A stretch of 64,000 nucleotides of DNA from assembly GCA_020845475.1 (NCBI GenBank), contig JADLFN010000043.1:1-64000 (forward strand). The letters run 5' to 3'. Within the stretch, counting starts at the first letter, position 1. Each line of letters starts with the position of its first letter. Source of the stretch: Planctomycetota bacterium (GTDB lineage: Bacteria > Planctomycetota > UBA8742 > UBA2392). Position numbers and translations under genes: made by a program. Under the pieces are notes generated by a model. It saw only the letters and a program-made list of their open reading frames with translations, was not told the origin of the DNA and searched no databases. Shown here piece after piece: positions 9,068-17,403 of the stretch.

Positions 9068-10156
9068 GTGCGTATCGCCTATCTCCAGTTTGATGAAAAC
9101 GAGGCCCGCCGACGCCTCAACAAAAAAGAGCTGATGAAGCTCTGGAACCATCTTCTGCTCATGTCCTCCGGTGACGTGCAGCAGGCGCTGGAGTGGCTCA
9201 AACAGCTCGCGCAAAAGTACGGCATCGGCGACGAGGAGTGGTTCCAGGATTTCGTGGCCTCGCTCCAGAACGAAGGTTTTATAGAGCCCAACGAGTTGGG
9301 CATTCTCGTTCCGACGAAAAAGGCAGAACGGGCGATTCGCAAAGATTCGCTCGACCAGGTGTTCCGCAACCTCGAGGGACTGGGCTCAGGCGAGCATCGC
9401 ACCAGCAAGTCCGGCACCAGCCTCGAACGCCAGCCCGAAACGCGGCCCTTCAACTTCGGCGACCTTTCGAGCGACATCGACTACAAGATTTCGATCACCA
9501 ACGCTCTCAAGCGCGGCATCGACGACATCGCGCTAACCGAAGACGACCTCGCGGTCTATGAGACTGAGCAGTTCGCAAGCTGCGCCACGGTGCTGATGAT
9601 CGACATCAGCCACTCGATGATTCTCTATGGCGAAGACCGCATCACGCCCGCCAAGCGCGTAGCGATTGCACTGGCGGAACTTATCCAGACCAAGTACCCG
9701 AAGGATGCGCTCGAGGTGATCACCTTTGGCGACGACGCCGAGAAGATCTCGCTTTCGCGTCTGCCTTACCTGCAAGTCGGCCCGTTCCACACCAACACCA
9801 AAGCCGGACTGCAACTGGCCCAGCGGCTCTTGGCGCGAAAGAAACACACGAACAAACAAATCTTCATGATTACCGACGGCAAGCCAAGCTGCATTCTCGA
9901 AAACGGCCGGCACTACAAGAACTCGTTTGGCCTTGACCCGCACATCGTGGCCGAAACGCTCAAAGAGGCCGATCTGTGCCGCAGGCGCAACATCACGATT
10001 TCCACGTTCATGATCGCGCAGGACCAGATCCTCGTCGATTTCATCGACCGGCTGACGCAGACGAACAAAGGCCGCGCTTATTATTCGGCGCTCGATTCCC
10101 TGGGCGGCAACATTCTCGTGGACTACATGCGCAACCGCCGCCGGCGCGTGCGTTAG
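9068..10156 (+). CDS. vWA-domain protein
   Basis: A 362-residue protein from GTG 9068. Residues 1-150 are charged and helical with no known domain. From about residue 175 to the end it is a von Willebrand factor A domain. It has a good MIDAS: DISHSM (D-x-S-x-S), NTKAGL for the threonine, and ITDGKPSC for the aspartate. There is no signal peptide or membrane span, so it is intracellular; such proteins usually act as metal-dependent adaptors for AAA+ ATPases of the MoxR type. No ATPase is adjacent, but a MoxR gene lies 9 kb downstream. Confidence 0.85.
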   Translation: MRIAYLQFDENEARRRLNKKELMKLWNHLLLMSSGDVQQALEWLKQLAQKYGIGDEEWFQDFVASLQNEGFIEPNELGILVPTKKAERAIRKDSLDQVFRNLEGLGSGEHRTSKSGTSLERQPETRPFNFGDLSSDIDYKISITNALKRGIDDIALTEDDLAVYETEQFASCATVLMIDISHSMILYGEDRITPAKRVAIALAELIQTKYPKDALEVITFGDDAEKISLSRLPYLQVGPFHTNTKAGLQLAQRLLARKKHTNKQIFMITDGKPSCILENGRHYKNSFGLDPHIVAETLKEADLCRRRNITISTFMIAQDQILVDFIDRLTQTNKGRAYYSALDSLGGNILVDYMRNRRRRVR

Positions 10157-10169
10157 CTATACTGCGCCC

Positions 10170-10604
10170 ATGGCCCGCAGGTTCCGCTATCAGCGCAATC
10201 TTTCCGTTACTCCCAAGCAGCTTGCCGACTTCTGCAAGCAACACAGCATTCGATATCTCGGCCTGTTTGGCTCGGTCGTCCACGACGATTTCAACGATGA
10301 AAGCGACGTGGACGTGCTCTATGAATTCAAGCCCGGCATGACGCCGGGCATTGCGATCATGGACCTGATCTGGGACCTCGAAAAGCTGGTCGGGCGCAAG
10401 ATTGATTTCGTGCCGCGCTTGTTTCTAGCTGAGCCATTCAAGAGCGCGATCTTGCCCGACGTGGAAACCGTCTATGAAGAAAGACCGTCCAAGACACAGC
10501 AACAAAGTGCTGCTCGAGCACGTGCTTCACTGGGGCGAGCGGATCGAAAAGTCGCTGCGCGGAAAAAGCCTCGAACAGTTCATGTCAAGCGCCGACCTGC
10601 GTGA
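10170..10604 (+). CDS. MNT-domain nucleotidyltransferase, antitoxin of a HepT/MntA pair
   Basis: A minimal nucleotidyltransferase with GSVVHDDFNDESDVDVL (G34-S35, D46, D48), the G-S-x10-D-x-D active site. MntA-type antitoxins AMPylate and so silence the HEPN toxin. The conserved domain ends near residue 100, exactly where the downstream HEPN gene starts in another frame. The remaining 40 residues are a basic read-through tail that overlaps the toxin gene by 131 bases. This long overlap is unusual and suggests loss of the original stop or a frameshift. The start ATG 10170 follows the vWA stop by 13 bases. Confidence 0.85.
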   Translation: MARRFRYQRNLSVTPKQLADFCKQHSIRYLGLFGSVVHDDFNDESDVDVLYEFKPGMTPGIAIMDLIWDLEKLVGRKIDFVPRLFLAEPFKSAILPDVETVYEERPSKTQQQSAARARASLGRADRKVAARKKPRTVHVKRRPA

Positions 10605-10827
10605 GGCCTGCCTGTACCGCCTGCAAGTAATCGGCGAGGCCGTGAACAACATCAGCTATGGTTTTCGTCGCAAGCACGCTGAACTGGGTTGGGAGCGCTG
10701 GGTGGCCTTTCGCCACCAGCTCGTGCACGGCTACGAATCCACGGATTTGACTTCGGCCTACCAGGTGATGACGGCGGACCTGCACCAGTTCATGGCGGCG
10801 ATCCGCGCACTCATGCGCGAGATGTAG
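10474..10827 (+). CDS. HEPN-domain RNase toxin, HepT-like (DUF86)
   Basis: A 117-residue all-helical protein carrying the HEPN active-site motif R-x4-H-x-Y as RHQLVHGY (R80, H85, Y87). HepT toxins cut RNA (tRNA in the characterised pairs) and are neutralised by the partner MNT enzyme, which modifies the tyrosine next to the motif. Here the tyrosine is present, so regulation by AMPylation is plausible. The gene overlaps its antitoxin gene out of frame. Its stop lies four bases from the convergent stop of the cyclase gene. Confidence 0.88.
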   Translation: MKKDRPRHSNKVLLEHVLHWGERIEKSLRGKSLEQFMSSADLREACLYRLQVIGEAVNNISYGFRRKHAELGWERWVAFRHQLVHGYESTDLTSAYQVMTADLHQFMAAIRALMREM

Positions 10828-10831
10828 GACT

Positions 10832-12022
10832 TTACAGCGCCAGCGTCGCTACCGTGACCGGCTCGGCGATGCCTTTAACTTCGATTTGCGCCTTGGTGCG
10901 GAACTTGATCGGGATTGTGATCTCGTTGGGATACTGTTTGGCGAAACGAGATATCTCCTGCACCGTTCCAAGAGTGGCCAGCACTTCGCTGCCCGCCGCG
11001 AAATTGCATAGCCGCGCGGCAAGGTTTACGTGGTGACCGAGCACGGTGTATTGGTTGGCGCGTTCACTGCCGAAGAGGCCAATCAGCATGTCGCCGGTGT
11101 TGATGCCAATGCCCAGGCCCAGCACTTCAGGGTGTTTGGCCAGCAGCGCCTCGGGTACGTAGCCTTTTTCGATCCAGCGCGCGCGGGTGGCAGCCATGGC
11201 CTGTTGCAGATCGGTGGCGAGTTTCACGGCGTGATAGGCGTGGCCGCTTTCAGGAATCGGTGCGCCGAACAGGCACATCACCTGGTCGCCCACGAACTTG
11301 TCCAGCGTGGCGTCGTTGCAGTCGATGCAGCGCATGCATACTTCAAAGAACTCGTTGAACACCTGCTGCACGGTCTTGCCGTCCACGGCCTCGCAGAAAT
11401 TGGTGAAGTTGCGCAGGTCTCCGAACAGCACGGTCATCTTGCGCTTGTCCGTGGAGAACGGATCCTCACCGGTATCCAGCAGTTGCTCCACAATGCGCGG
11501 GCTGACCAGGCGCTCAAAGAACTGGCGCGTGACCTTGAGGCGGGTGACGTCTTCAACCGTGACAGTGCCCTGCTGCCCGACCCAGACTGCTTTGAACTGA
11601 AAATACTCGCTCTTGCCGTTGAGCCCGGTGGGTTTTTCGGCCTCAAAGGTCTCTTCACCGGCGCTGCTCAGGGCATCCTGCAGCAGCGTCTGGAAAACGC
11701 CCGGTGCCCACTCCAGGGTGTCAATCTCCGCAAGCTGCGGCTTGGAGTCCACCAGCTGCTTGCCCACACCGATGAAATCGGTCATGCGCGTGTTCATCTT
11801 GATCACGCGGAAATTCTTGTCCACGATCAGATAGGCCACGCTCAGGCCGGCAATCGTGGCCTGGGGCGCCTTGGTGGCGCCGACCATGGTCAGCGAGCCA
11901 AGCGTCATGGAACCGGAAGCAGGCCCGCCCGCGAGCAACTGCAGCTTGCGCCGCAACTGTTCGTTTTCCTTTTGCAGGGATTCGACCTGCTCCTGCAACT
12001 GCTTGGGATCGGGCTTGGACAT
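10832..12022 (-). CDS. Class III adenylate/guanylate cyclase with coiled coil and PAS-like domain
   Basis: A 396-residue soluble protein. Residues 5-30 form a coiled coil, 55-160 look like a PAS-type sensor (SVAYLIVDKNFRVIKMN), and 195-395 are the cyclase catalytic domain. Metal ligands D202 (VLFGDLRNFT) and D246 (DKFVGDQ) are present. So are purine-site K242 and transition-state N333 and R337 (HVNLAARL). The second purine-selecting position, normally Asp in adenylate and Cys in guanylate cyclases, is H330 in LGHHVN. The product could be cAMP or cGMP. It is the last gene of the minus-strand run that holds the terminase cassette, 86 bases after the small membrane protein. Confidence 0.9.
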   Translation of the reverse strand: MSKPDPKQLQEQVESLQKENEQLRRKLQLLAGGPASGSMTLGSLTMVGATKAPQATIAGLSVAYLIVDKNFRVIKMNTRMTDFIGVGKQLVDSKPQLAEIDTLEWAPGVFQTLLQDALSSAGEETFEAEKPTGLNGKSEYFQFKAVWVGQQGTVTVEDVTRLKVTRQFFERLVSPRIVEQLLDTGEDPFSTDKRKMTVLFGDLRNFTNFCEAVDGKTVQQVFNEFFEVCMRCIDCNDATLDKFVGDQVMCLFGAPIPESGHAYHAVKLATDLQQAMAATRARWIEKGYVPEALLAKHPEVLGLGIGINTGDMLIGLFGSERANQYTVLGHHVNLAARLCNFAAGSEVLATLGTVQEISRFAKQYPNEITIPIKFRTKAQIEVKGIAEPVTVATLAL

Positions 12023-12108
12023 GCAAGCTCACAATGACCTGTGCAAGCCATGCTGCCTTGCGGGGCGCACAGTCTCAAGTGCGCGTGTGAGGCGGCGCTC
12101 CGCCTGCG

Positions 12109-12381
12109 TCAACTCACCGGCGAGTTGGCTGGCGCGTTTTCCGCCGGGCGATTTTCCGGAATCGGCGGCGGATTTCGGTCGCGGCCTTCGCGCCGCATGC
12201 GCTCAAGCTCTCGTTCCATCTCCGGCGAATGGCGATGGGGATGCGGGCCATTGGCCGGCGGATCGAGCGGCGCGCAACCGCCCTGATGATCCGGTTCTTC
12301 CACATTCAGCAGAAACACCGGAATGATCAAAGCGATGATCAGCGCCACCAGCAGCAGCACGGTTACCGGCTTGATTTCCAT
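12109..12381 (-). CDS. Small single-pass membrane protein
   Basis: A 90-residue protein from ATG 12381. Residues 6-27 form one strong membrane helix (VTVLLLVALIIALIIPVFLL), followed by a proline-, arginine- and glutamate-rich soluble tail with ERELERMRREGRDR. No known domain is recognised. It begins nine bases after the terminase stop, so it is probably in the same transcript. Confidence 0.6.
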   Translation of the reverse strand: MEIKPVTVLLLVALIIALIIPVFLLNVEEPDHQGGCAPLDPPANGPHPHRHSPEMERELERMRREGRDRNPPPIPENRPAENAPANSPVS

Positions 12382-12390
12382 GGCCCTACA

Positions 12391-13647
12391 CTAGCAAAAC
12401 AGGCGCACGCCCCGCCAGTCCACGCGGCGGCCCAACGACATGCACAGGTAGCGCAACGCATCCATGCAATGGTCGTCGCGTTTGCCGGGCAGTGGCTCGC
12501 ACTGGCCCACGGGCCTTTCGTAGCAATAGCCCTCGAACTCGCGCACCAGGTTGGCGCAGCTGGGATCTATCGCCAGGCCCCGTGTGCGATCGGCGCGCGG
12601 CCTCAATCTCTGGCGCACGGCGTCGATGCCTGCCAGCAGCGCGTTCTCCGCCGGCCACAGCGCCACGCCCAGGTTCGCCAGCTCTTCGCGCTCAACGCGC
12701 CCAGAAGGATCCGCCACGCCTCCCGCGCATAACAGACCCTGCGCCAGCAGCGTTTCATCGCGGCGTTTAATCTCGGCCGCGTGCTGCGAAAGCGTCGCGC
12801 CCGCACAATAGTACTCGTCAACGATATGCAGGCAGTCGTCGCGGTCGAGCACGGCCCAGAGACAGACAAATGGGTTGGTAAACCCGAAGTCCACGCCGCG
12901 CCAGAACAACGTGCCCGCAGATTGCGAAACCGGCCGAACATGCACCGCGCGCTCAAACTCGGGGTACACCCGCCCTGCACGCGCCACAAATGCGCCGCCG
13001 AACTGCTCGTCGAACACCTCCGCCGGAAGCTCCGAGCGCGCGGCTTCAATCTCTGCTGCGGCAACGCGCGGGTTGTCCCAGGTCGCGAAGCGAAAACTCT
13101 GCCACGCTCGGCCCGGCTCGATGCCGCGATCGTAGAGCCCCTTGATCCAGTTGTGGCCGCGCGGGGTGGTGGGAACGATCAGGCGGCCCTCGCGCGATGT
13201 CAGGCGGGCACGCAGAAAACGCTCGTAGCTTTCACGCGGAAGGTGCGCGGCTTCGCACAGGATCATCCAGTCCACTTCCTGGCCCAGCAGGGTTTCGGGC
13301 CTGCTTGCCGAAACGCAATGCACTTCCGAGCCGTTGGCAAAGCGCACGAACGCGTGCTCGCTGCGCCGGCTGTTCAATTCTTCACTGACCGCAAGGCGAA
13401 GGCGCGATCGCGCGTCGTTGACAACGTACTCGTACTCGGGCCTGGCCAGGGTGAAGGTGGGGCCCACCATCCAGCCGCGCGTTTGGCCGCAAACCAGGTC
13501 GCGCAGGACATCTTTGCTCGCGGCAAGGCTCTTGCCAAAACGCGCGCCGGCGATCAGCACCTTGAAGCGCGCATCGGAATCATGAAACACCACTTGCGCC
13601 GCGCTGGGCTCGTAACCCAGCGACGAGTAAAAGTCATAGAGATTCAT
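12391..13647 (-). CDS. Phage-type terminase large subunit, stand-alone
   Basis: A 418-residue protein. The start ATG 13647 has a GGAG Shine-Dalgarno five bases upstream. The ATPase half has Walker A AGARFGKS (33-40), Walker B MILCEAAH with catalytic E132, and the coupling motif PTTPRGHNW. The RNase H-fold nuclease half retains its acidic residues: D253 (GVDFGF), D313 (VADPSG) and D392/D396 (DDHCMDALRY). In phages this enzyme cuts concatemers and pumps DNA into capsids. No portal, capsid, small terminase, lysis or integrase gene is nearby. It overlaps the ABC-GNAT gene by 14 bases, so the two are translationally linked and the terminase is probably part of a host-borne system. Confidence 0.9.
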   Translation of the reverse strand: MNLYDFYSSLGYEPSAAQVVFHDSDARFKVLIAGARFGKSLAASKDVLRDLVCGQTRGWMVGPTFTLARPEYEYVVNDARSRLRLAVSEELNSRRSEHAFVRFANGSEVHCVSASRPETLLGQEVDWMILCEAAHLPRESYERFLRARLTSREGRLIVPTTPRGHNWIKGLYDRGIEPGRAWQSFRFATWDNPRVAAAEIEAARSELPAEVFDEQFGGAFVARAGRVYPEFERAVHVRPVSQSAGTLFWRGVDFGFTNPFVCLWAVLDRDDCLHIVDEYYCAGATLSQHAAEIKRRDETLLAQGLLCAGGVADPSGRVEREELANLGVALWPAENALLAGIDAVRQRLRPRADRTRGLAIDPSCANLVREFEGYCYERPVGQCEPLPGKRDDHCMDALRYLCMSLGRRVDWRGVRLFC

Positions 13648-14956
13648 GGGAGCTCCAAAGGAAGTACTCGGGTTGGCAATGAAGGCGTAGCAGGGCGCGC
13701 TGGAGCAGTGCTTCCGGCGCAACACGGCGTCCGCGCAGTCGCCCCGCGCCGGTTTCAATGCGCGAGCGGCACAGGCCGATCAATTGCCGTTCAATTTTCT
13801 CGCGGTCTTCGCACGTCAGGCGTGCCAGCACGCGCCGGCGATTGCGCGGATTGAGCAGGCTTTGAGGGCGCAGTCCCAGCCGCATGAGTGTCTGGCTCAG
13901 CCGGGCCGCCTCACGCGAGAGCTTGCATCGGTCCTTGCGTTCAAATCCCGCGCGTTCAAGAAAGCCGCAGAATTGCCCCATCTCCGCCAGACATTCAACG
14001 TAACGCACGCCCAGTTGCGGCAGCGCCGCCTTGAGCAGCTGCGAAGCAACTCCCAGCGCGCGAAAGCGTGGTTCCACGACCACGCGCTGCAGCAGCCGTA
14101 CGTGGGCATTGAGCGCCTTCGCCCCGTTTCTGCTGACCACAACCGATGAGAACTTCGGCAAGGCCGCATTGCGCGGCGAGAGAAACAGGTGCGTTGGGCC
14201 AAAAGTCGCCACGGCGATTGCGCGACCCTGGAAGCGCGCCACAAACACGTCGCTGACCGGGCCCGGCCGTCGCGAGCCGAGGTAATGCCAGCGCGCAAAG
14301 CGGGCGTAATCGGCCAGGGAGCCGCGCTCGATGCTGATTTCCGCCAGCAGGTCGCGCGGCCTGGGCGCGGGCAGCTCACGGGCATTTTCTCCGTCAATCT
14401 CGAATACGCGCTTGGCGTTCAGCGCGCCCAGGCACTCCGGGCGATGCGTGCTGATTACAAGTTGCAGCCGCTGCGCAGCGGCCAGCCGCGCCAGGGAGGC
14501 CGCGAGGCAAAGCGCCGTCTCGCCATCGAGGTGGGCATCGAACTCATCGACGATGACGGGAACTTGACATCGCGAAGGCTTCGCAGAGCACGCCGTCGCC
14601 AACGCCAGTTCCAGCCGCCGCTGCTCACCGGCGGACAACGTGTGCGCACGACGCCTCCAGATTGTGGCGTCTGCCAGGCCGCATTGCGCCAGCGCGCGCA
14701 GCACAACGCCTCCGGCCATGCTGACCGGAAACAGCGAGAGCACAGGGCGCGCCAACTGTTGACGCGTCAAGGGTTTGCACAGGCGCGCACCGGCGGATTG
14801 GGCCAGGCGAGCGAGTGCACGTGTCTTGCCCGCACCGGAAGCCCCGACAACCGCCGTGATGGAGCCCGGTGCGGGCAGGGGCAGCGGCGCCGGGGCAGGC
14901 GGCGCAGCCGCCGGCCCCATGCCGAATTGACGACTGGCAAATGAAAGGTGGGACAT
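13634..14956 (-). CDS. ABC-type ATPase fused to a GNAT acetyltransferase domain (COG2401-like)
   Basis: A 440-residue protein starting at ATG 14956 behind a strong AGGAGG. Residues 30-190 are an ABC ATPase: Walker A GASGAGKT (38-45), signature LSAGEQRRLEL (107), Walker B VIVDEFDAHLD (134) and H-loop STHRPE (H171). The stretch between Walker A and the signature is short, and no transporter partner is present. Residues about 205-345 are a GNAT fold with WHYLGSRRPG and the acyl-CoA loop VVVEPRFRALGVASQLL. A basic C-terminal region follows. Phage Mu Mom, which modifies adenine in DNA, belongs to the same acyltransferase superfamily, so a nucleic-acid-modifying role is a reasonable inference but unproven. 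Confidence 0.85.
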   Translation of the reverse strand: MSHLSFASRQFGMGPAAAPPAPAPLPLPAPGSITAVVGASGAGKTRALARLAQSAGARLCKPLTRQQLARPVLSLFPVSMAGGVVLRALAQCGLADATIWRRRAHTLSAGEQRRLELALATACSAKPSRCQVPVIVDEFDAHLDGETALCLAASLARLAAAQRLQLVISTHRPECLGALNAKRVFEIDGENARELPAPRPRDLLAEISIERGSLADYARFARWHYLGSRRPGPVSDVFVARFQGRAIAVATFGPTHLFLSPRNAALPKFSSVVVSRNGAKALNAHVRLLQRVVVEPRFRALGVASQLLKAALPQLGVRYVECLAEMGQFCGFLERAGFERKDRCKLSREAARLSQTLMRLGLRPQSLLNPRNRRRVLARLTCEDREKIERQLIGLCRSRIETGAGRLRGRRVAPEALLQRALLRLHCQPEYFLWSSHESL

Positions 14957-14965
14957 GGCAGCCTC

Positions 14966-15223
14966 CTAGTTGAGGGAGACTTCGTCGATGTCCCAGTTCT
15001 CGGAGTCGTCGTCGCTCGGCTCCTCTGGCTCCCAGCGTTCGCCGTACTTCTTCTCGAGCTCGGCGATCATCGCAGAGAGCGCGTCGTCGCGGCTTGTGCC
15101 CACGCCCACGCACAGGTGGTCAATCAGGCACAGGCACACGAACACGCGCTCGTCGCCAAACGAAAGTTCCAGATTGCGAGAAATCAGCAGGTAAGGAATG
15201 GCAGAAAGGTCCATGACAGGCAT
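14966..15223 (-). CDS. Small acidic protein at the head of the ATPase-GNAT/terminase cassette
   Basis: About 85 residues from ATG 15223; alternatives are ATG 15214 and TTG 15256. The first part alternates strand and helix (LELSFGDERVFVCLCLIDHL, then TSRDDALSAMIAELEKKY), a pattern that resembles HicB-like small domains, though the match is weak. The C-terminus is very acidic (EEPSDDDSENWDIDE). Its stop is nine bases before the ATPase-GNAT start, so it is the first gene of the cassette. No function is assigned. Confidence 0.6.
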   Translation of the reverse strand: MPVMDLSAIPYLLISRNLELSFGDERVFVCLCLIDHLCVGVGTSRDDALSAMIAELEKKYGERWEPEEPSDDDSENWDIDEVSLN

Positions 15224-15500
15224 CCACTTGTGAGGCCGCGAAATGCGCCCCCTCAATGCCTGCTCTTTTCGGACACAGGTTTTGCGTCAGAAAATCAGGA
15301 AAGTTGCAACGCCTTACTGAGCCGCAGCTTGCGGCGCAGGATTCGGAAAGCTCTTGTCGGGCGGCGCCGTTCATCGAAACCCGAACTCGGCAACCGTTTG
15401 GTCATAACCCGTGCGTAACGCTTTCTTCACGCGCGCGGGTTTCTTTGACCGTGCCCTTGGCCGCGCTTACACTTCACTCATTCGCCAATCGGGAGATGTC

Positions 15501-17327
15501 ATGGGCCGCAACTTTGTTGCGTTCGTCTTTGTCTTTGCAGCGGCGCTTGGCGCGCAGACCACGCGCAACACCTGCGTTGAAGTCAGCGCCACGGTTCAGG
15601 CCGCGCCGCCGCAAATCACTTTCTCCTGGCCCGCCGATGCCACCGCCACCGGCTACACCATTTATCGCCGCGCTGCAGGCGCCACGAGCTGGGGCGCTTC
15701 CGTGGCCACACTGGGCGCCGTCGCCACCTGGACCGACAGCAGCGTCAGCGTCGGCACCGCCTACGAATATCGCTTCGATAAATCCGGTTCGCCCGTCGGC
15801 CGCGGCTACGCGCAGGCCGGCATCAACGTGCCCGCGGTGCACTCTCGCGGCAAAGTAATCCTGATTGTGGCCAACACCGTGACTGCGTATCTCGCGACGG
15901 AGTTGGCGCGTCTGGAGCAGGACCTGCTGGGTGACGGTTGGCAGGTCCTGCGCCATGACGTTGCACCCACCGATACCGTGCCCAGCGTGAAAGCGCTGAT
16001 CGTTTCCGACTACAACGCCGACCCCGCCAATGTCAAAGCCGTGCTGCTGTTCGGCGCCGTGCCCGTGCCTTACTCGGGCAACCAGGCCTGGGACGGCCAC
16101 ACCGACCACCAGGGTGCCTGGCCCTGCGACGGCTTCTATGGCGACATCGACGGCACCTGGACTGACAGCACGGTCAACAACACCACGCCCACGCGCGCCG
16201 AAAACGACAACATCCCCGGCGATGGCAAGTACGACCAGAGCATCTTCCCCAGTGCCCTCGAATTGGCTGTGGGCCGCGTCGATTTGAGCAACATGCCCGC
16301 GTTCACAGCGCCCGAGCAGGATCTGCTCAAGGCCTACCTCGACAAGAACCACGATTTCCGCCACCGCGTCATTTCCTGCGCCGAGCAGGCCGTCATCGAC
16401 GACAATTTCTCCTACACGACTTACACCGAAGCCTTTGCCGCCAGCGGCTGGCGCAACTTCGCGCCCATGTTCGGCGCGGCTAACAGCACGGCCGCCGACT
16501 ACTTCACGACGCTGAACACCGCAAGCGGCCCCGGCTATCTCTGGAGTTACGGCTGCGGCGGCGGAACGTATACCAGTGCCGGCGGAGTGGGCAGCACGAC
16601 CAGCTTCACCACCAGCACGAACCGCAACATTTTCACGATGCTCTTTGGCAGCTACCACGGCGACTGGGGCGCACAGAACAATTTCATGCGCGCCTCGCTT
16701 TGCTCAGGCTGGACGCTGACCTGCGCCTGGGCCGGCCGCCCCGCCTGGAGTTTCTGGCACATGGCACTGGGCGAGACCATCGGCCACAGCGCGCGCTGGT
16801 CGATGAATGACAGCGCGCCCCTGAACGCCACCGGCGCGCGCGGCTGCCACATGGGCTTGATGGGCGACCCCACGTTGCGCATGCACACGCTTACGCCCGC
16901 CAGTGCCTTTTCCGGAGCCAATGGCGCAACGATTCCCCTGACATGGACTGCTTCACCGGACGTCGTGAACGGCTACTACGTTTATCGCGCAAGCGCCCAG
17001 AACGGGCCCTACACGCTGCTGACGCCCAGCGCCGTTACGGGCACCAGTTACACCGATAGCACGCCGCTGACCGGCACCAACTATTACATGCTGCGCGCCG
17101 CGGCCACCAAGACCAGCGCCAGCGGCAGCTACGAGAACTTGAGCCAGGGCGTGTTCGCCAGCGCCAGCTACGTGGCCGGCGGCCCCGGCCCCGGCGGGGG
17201 CGGCGGGGGCGGCAACAGCGGAGGCGGCGGCTGCACCAGCGACGCGACTCAAAGCGCGGCCTGGCTGCTCGCAATAATCGCAACGCTCACACTACTGAAG
17301 GCAAGAAGCCGCAAGGCGCTTGGCTAA
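15501..17327 (+). CDS. Secreted gingipain-like (C25-type) protein with Fn3 domains and C-terminal sorting tail
   Basis: A 608-residue protein. The start ATG 15501 follows GGGAG by six bases; a longer upstream reading is rejected because a clear signal peptide begins here (MGRNFVAFVFVFAAALGAQ). Next come an Fn3-like domain (residues 30-115) and a caspase-like C25 region with VLLFGAVPVPYSGN and GHTDHQGAWPCDGFYGDIDG. A possible His-Cys site is FGSYHGDW and LWSYGCGGG or ASLCSGW; which is catalytic is uncertain. A second Fn3 domain follows. The end is a glycine-rich linker, GGGGCTSD, a hydrophobic helix and KARSRK, which resembles CTERM sorting signals cleaved and anchored by a membrane protease. 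Confidence 0.8.
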   Translation: MGRNFVAFVFVFAAALGAQTTRNTCVEVSATVQAAPPQITFSWPADATATGYTIYRRAAGATSWGASVATLGAVATWTDSSVSVGTAYEYRFDKSGSPVGRGYAQAGINVPAVHSRGKVILIVANTVTAYLATELARLEQDLLGDGWQVLRHDVAPTDTVPSVKALIVSDYNADPANVKAVLLFGAVPVPYSGNQAWDGHTDHQGAWPCDGFYGDIDGTWTDSTVNNTTPTRAENDNIPGDGKYDQSIFPSALELAVGRVDLSNMPAFTAPEQDLLKAYLDKNHDFRHRVISCAEQAVIDDNFSYTTYTEAFAASGWRNFAPMFGAANSTAADYFTTLNTASGPGYLWSYGCGGGTYTSAGGVGSTTSFTTSTNRNIFTMLFGSYHGDWGAQNNFMRASLCSGWTLTCAWAGRPAWSFWHMALGETIGHSARWSMNDSAPLNATGARGCHMGLMGDPTLRMHTLTPASAFSGANGATIPLTWTASPDVVNGYYVYRASAQNGPYTLLTPSAVTGTSYTDSTPLTGTNYYMLRAAATKTSASGSYENLSQGVFASASYVAGGPGPGGGGGGGNSGGGGCTSDATQSAAWLLAIIATLTLLKARSRKALG

Positions 17328-17370
17328 TGGCGCCATTGGACATTTGCGCTGTACCGCAACGCACCCAATC

Positions 17371-17402
17371 GACAATTGGCAATCGACAATCGACAATCGG
17401 CG
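17371..17402. repeat. Short AATCGACAATC-type direct repeat
   Basis: CAATTGGCAATC is followed by two copies of GACAATC, ending two bases before the GTG start at 17404. It is the same kind of low-complexity, word-like repeat seen at 58297-58345, here as a single arm. Confidence 0.55.
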
Positions 17403-17403
17403 C

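Noticed and set aside
12781-13854. Plus-strand frame of 357 codons.
   Set aside because: It is antisense to the terminase and ATPase-GNAT genes, which carry full motif sets and ribosome binding sites.
12391-14956. Remnant prophage, suggested by the terminase.
   Set aside because: No structural, lysis, integration or att features are present within several kilobases, and the genes have sound starts and tight spacing. A host-borne cassette fits better.
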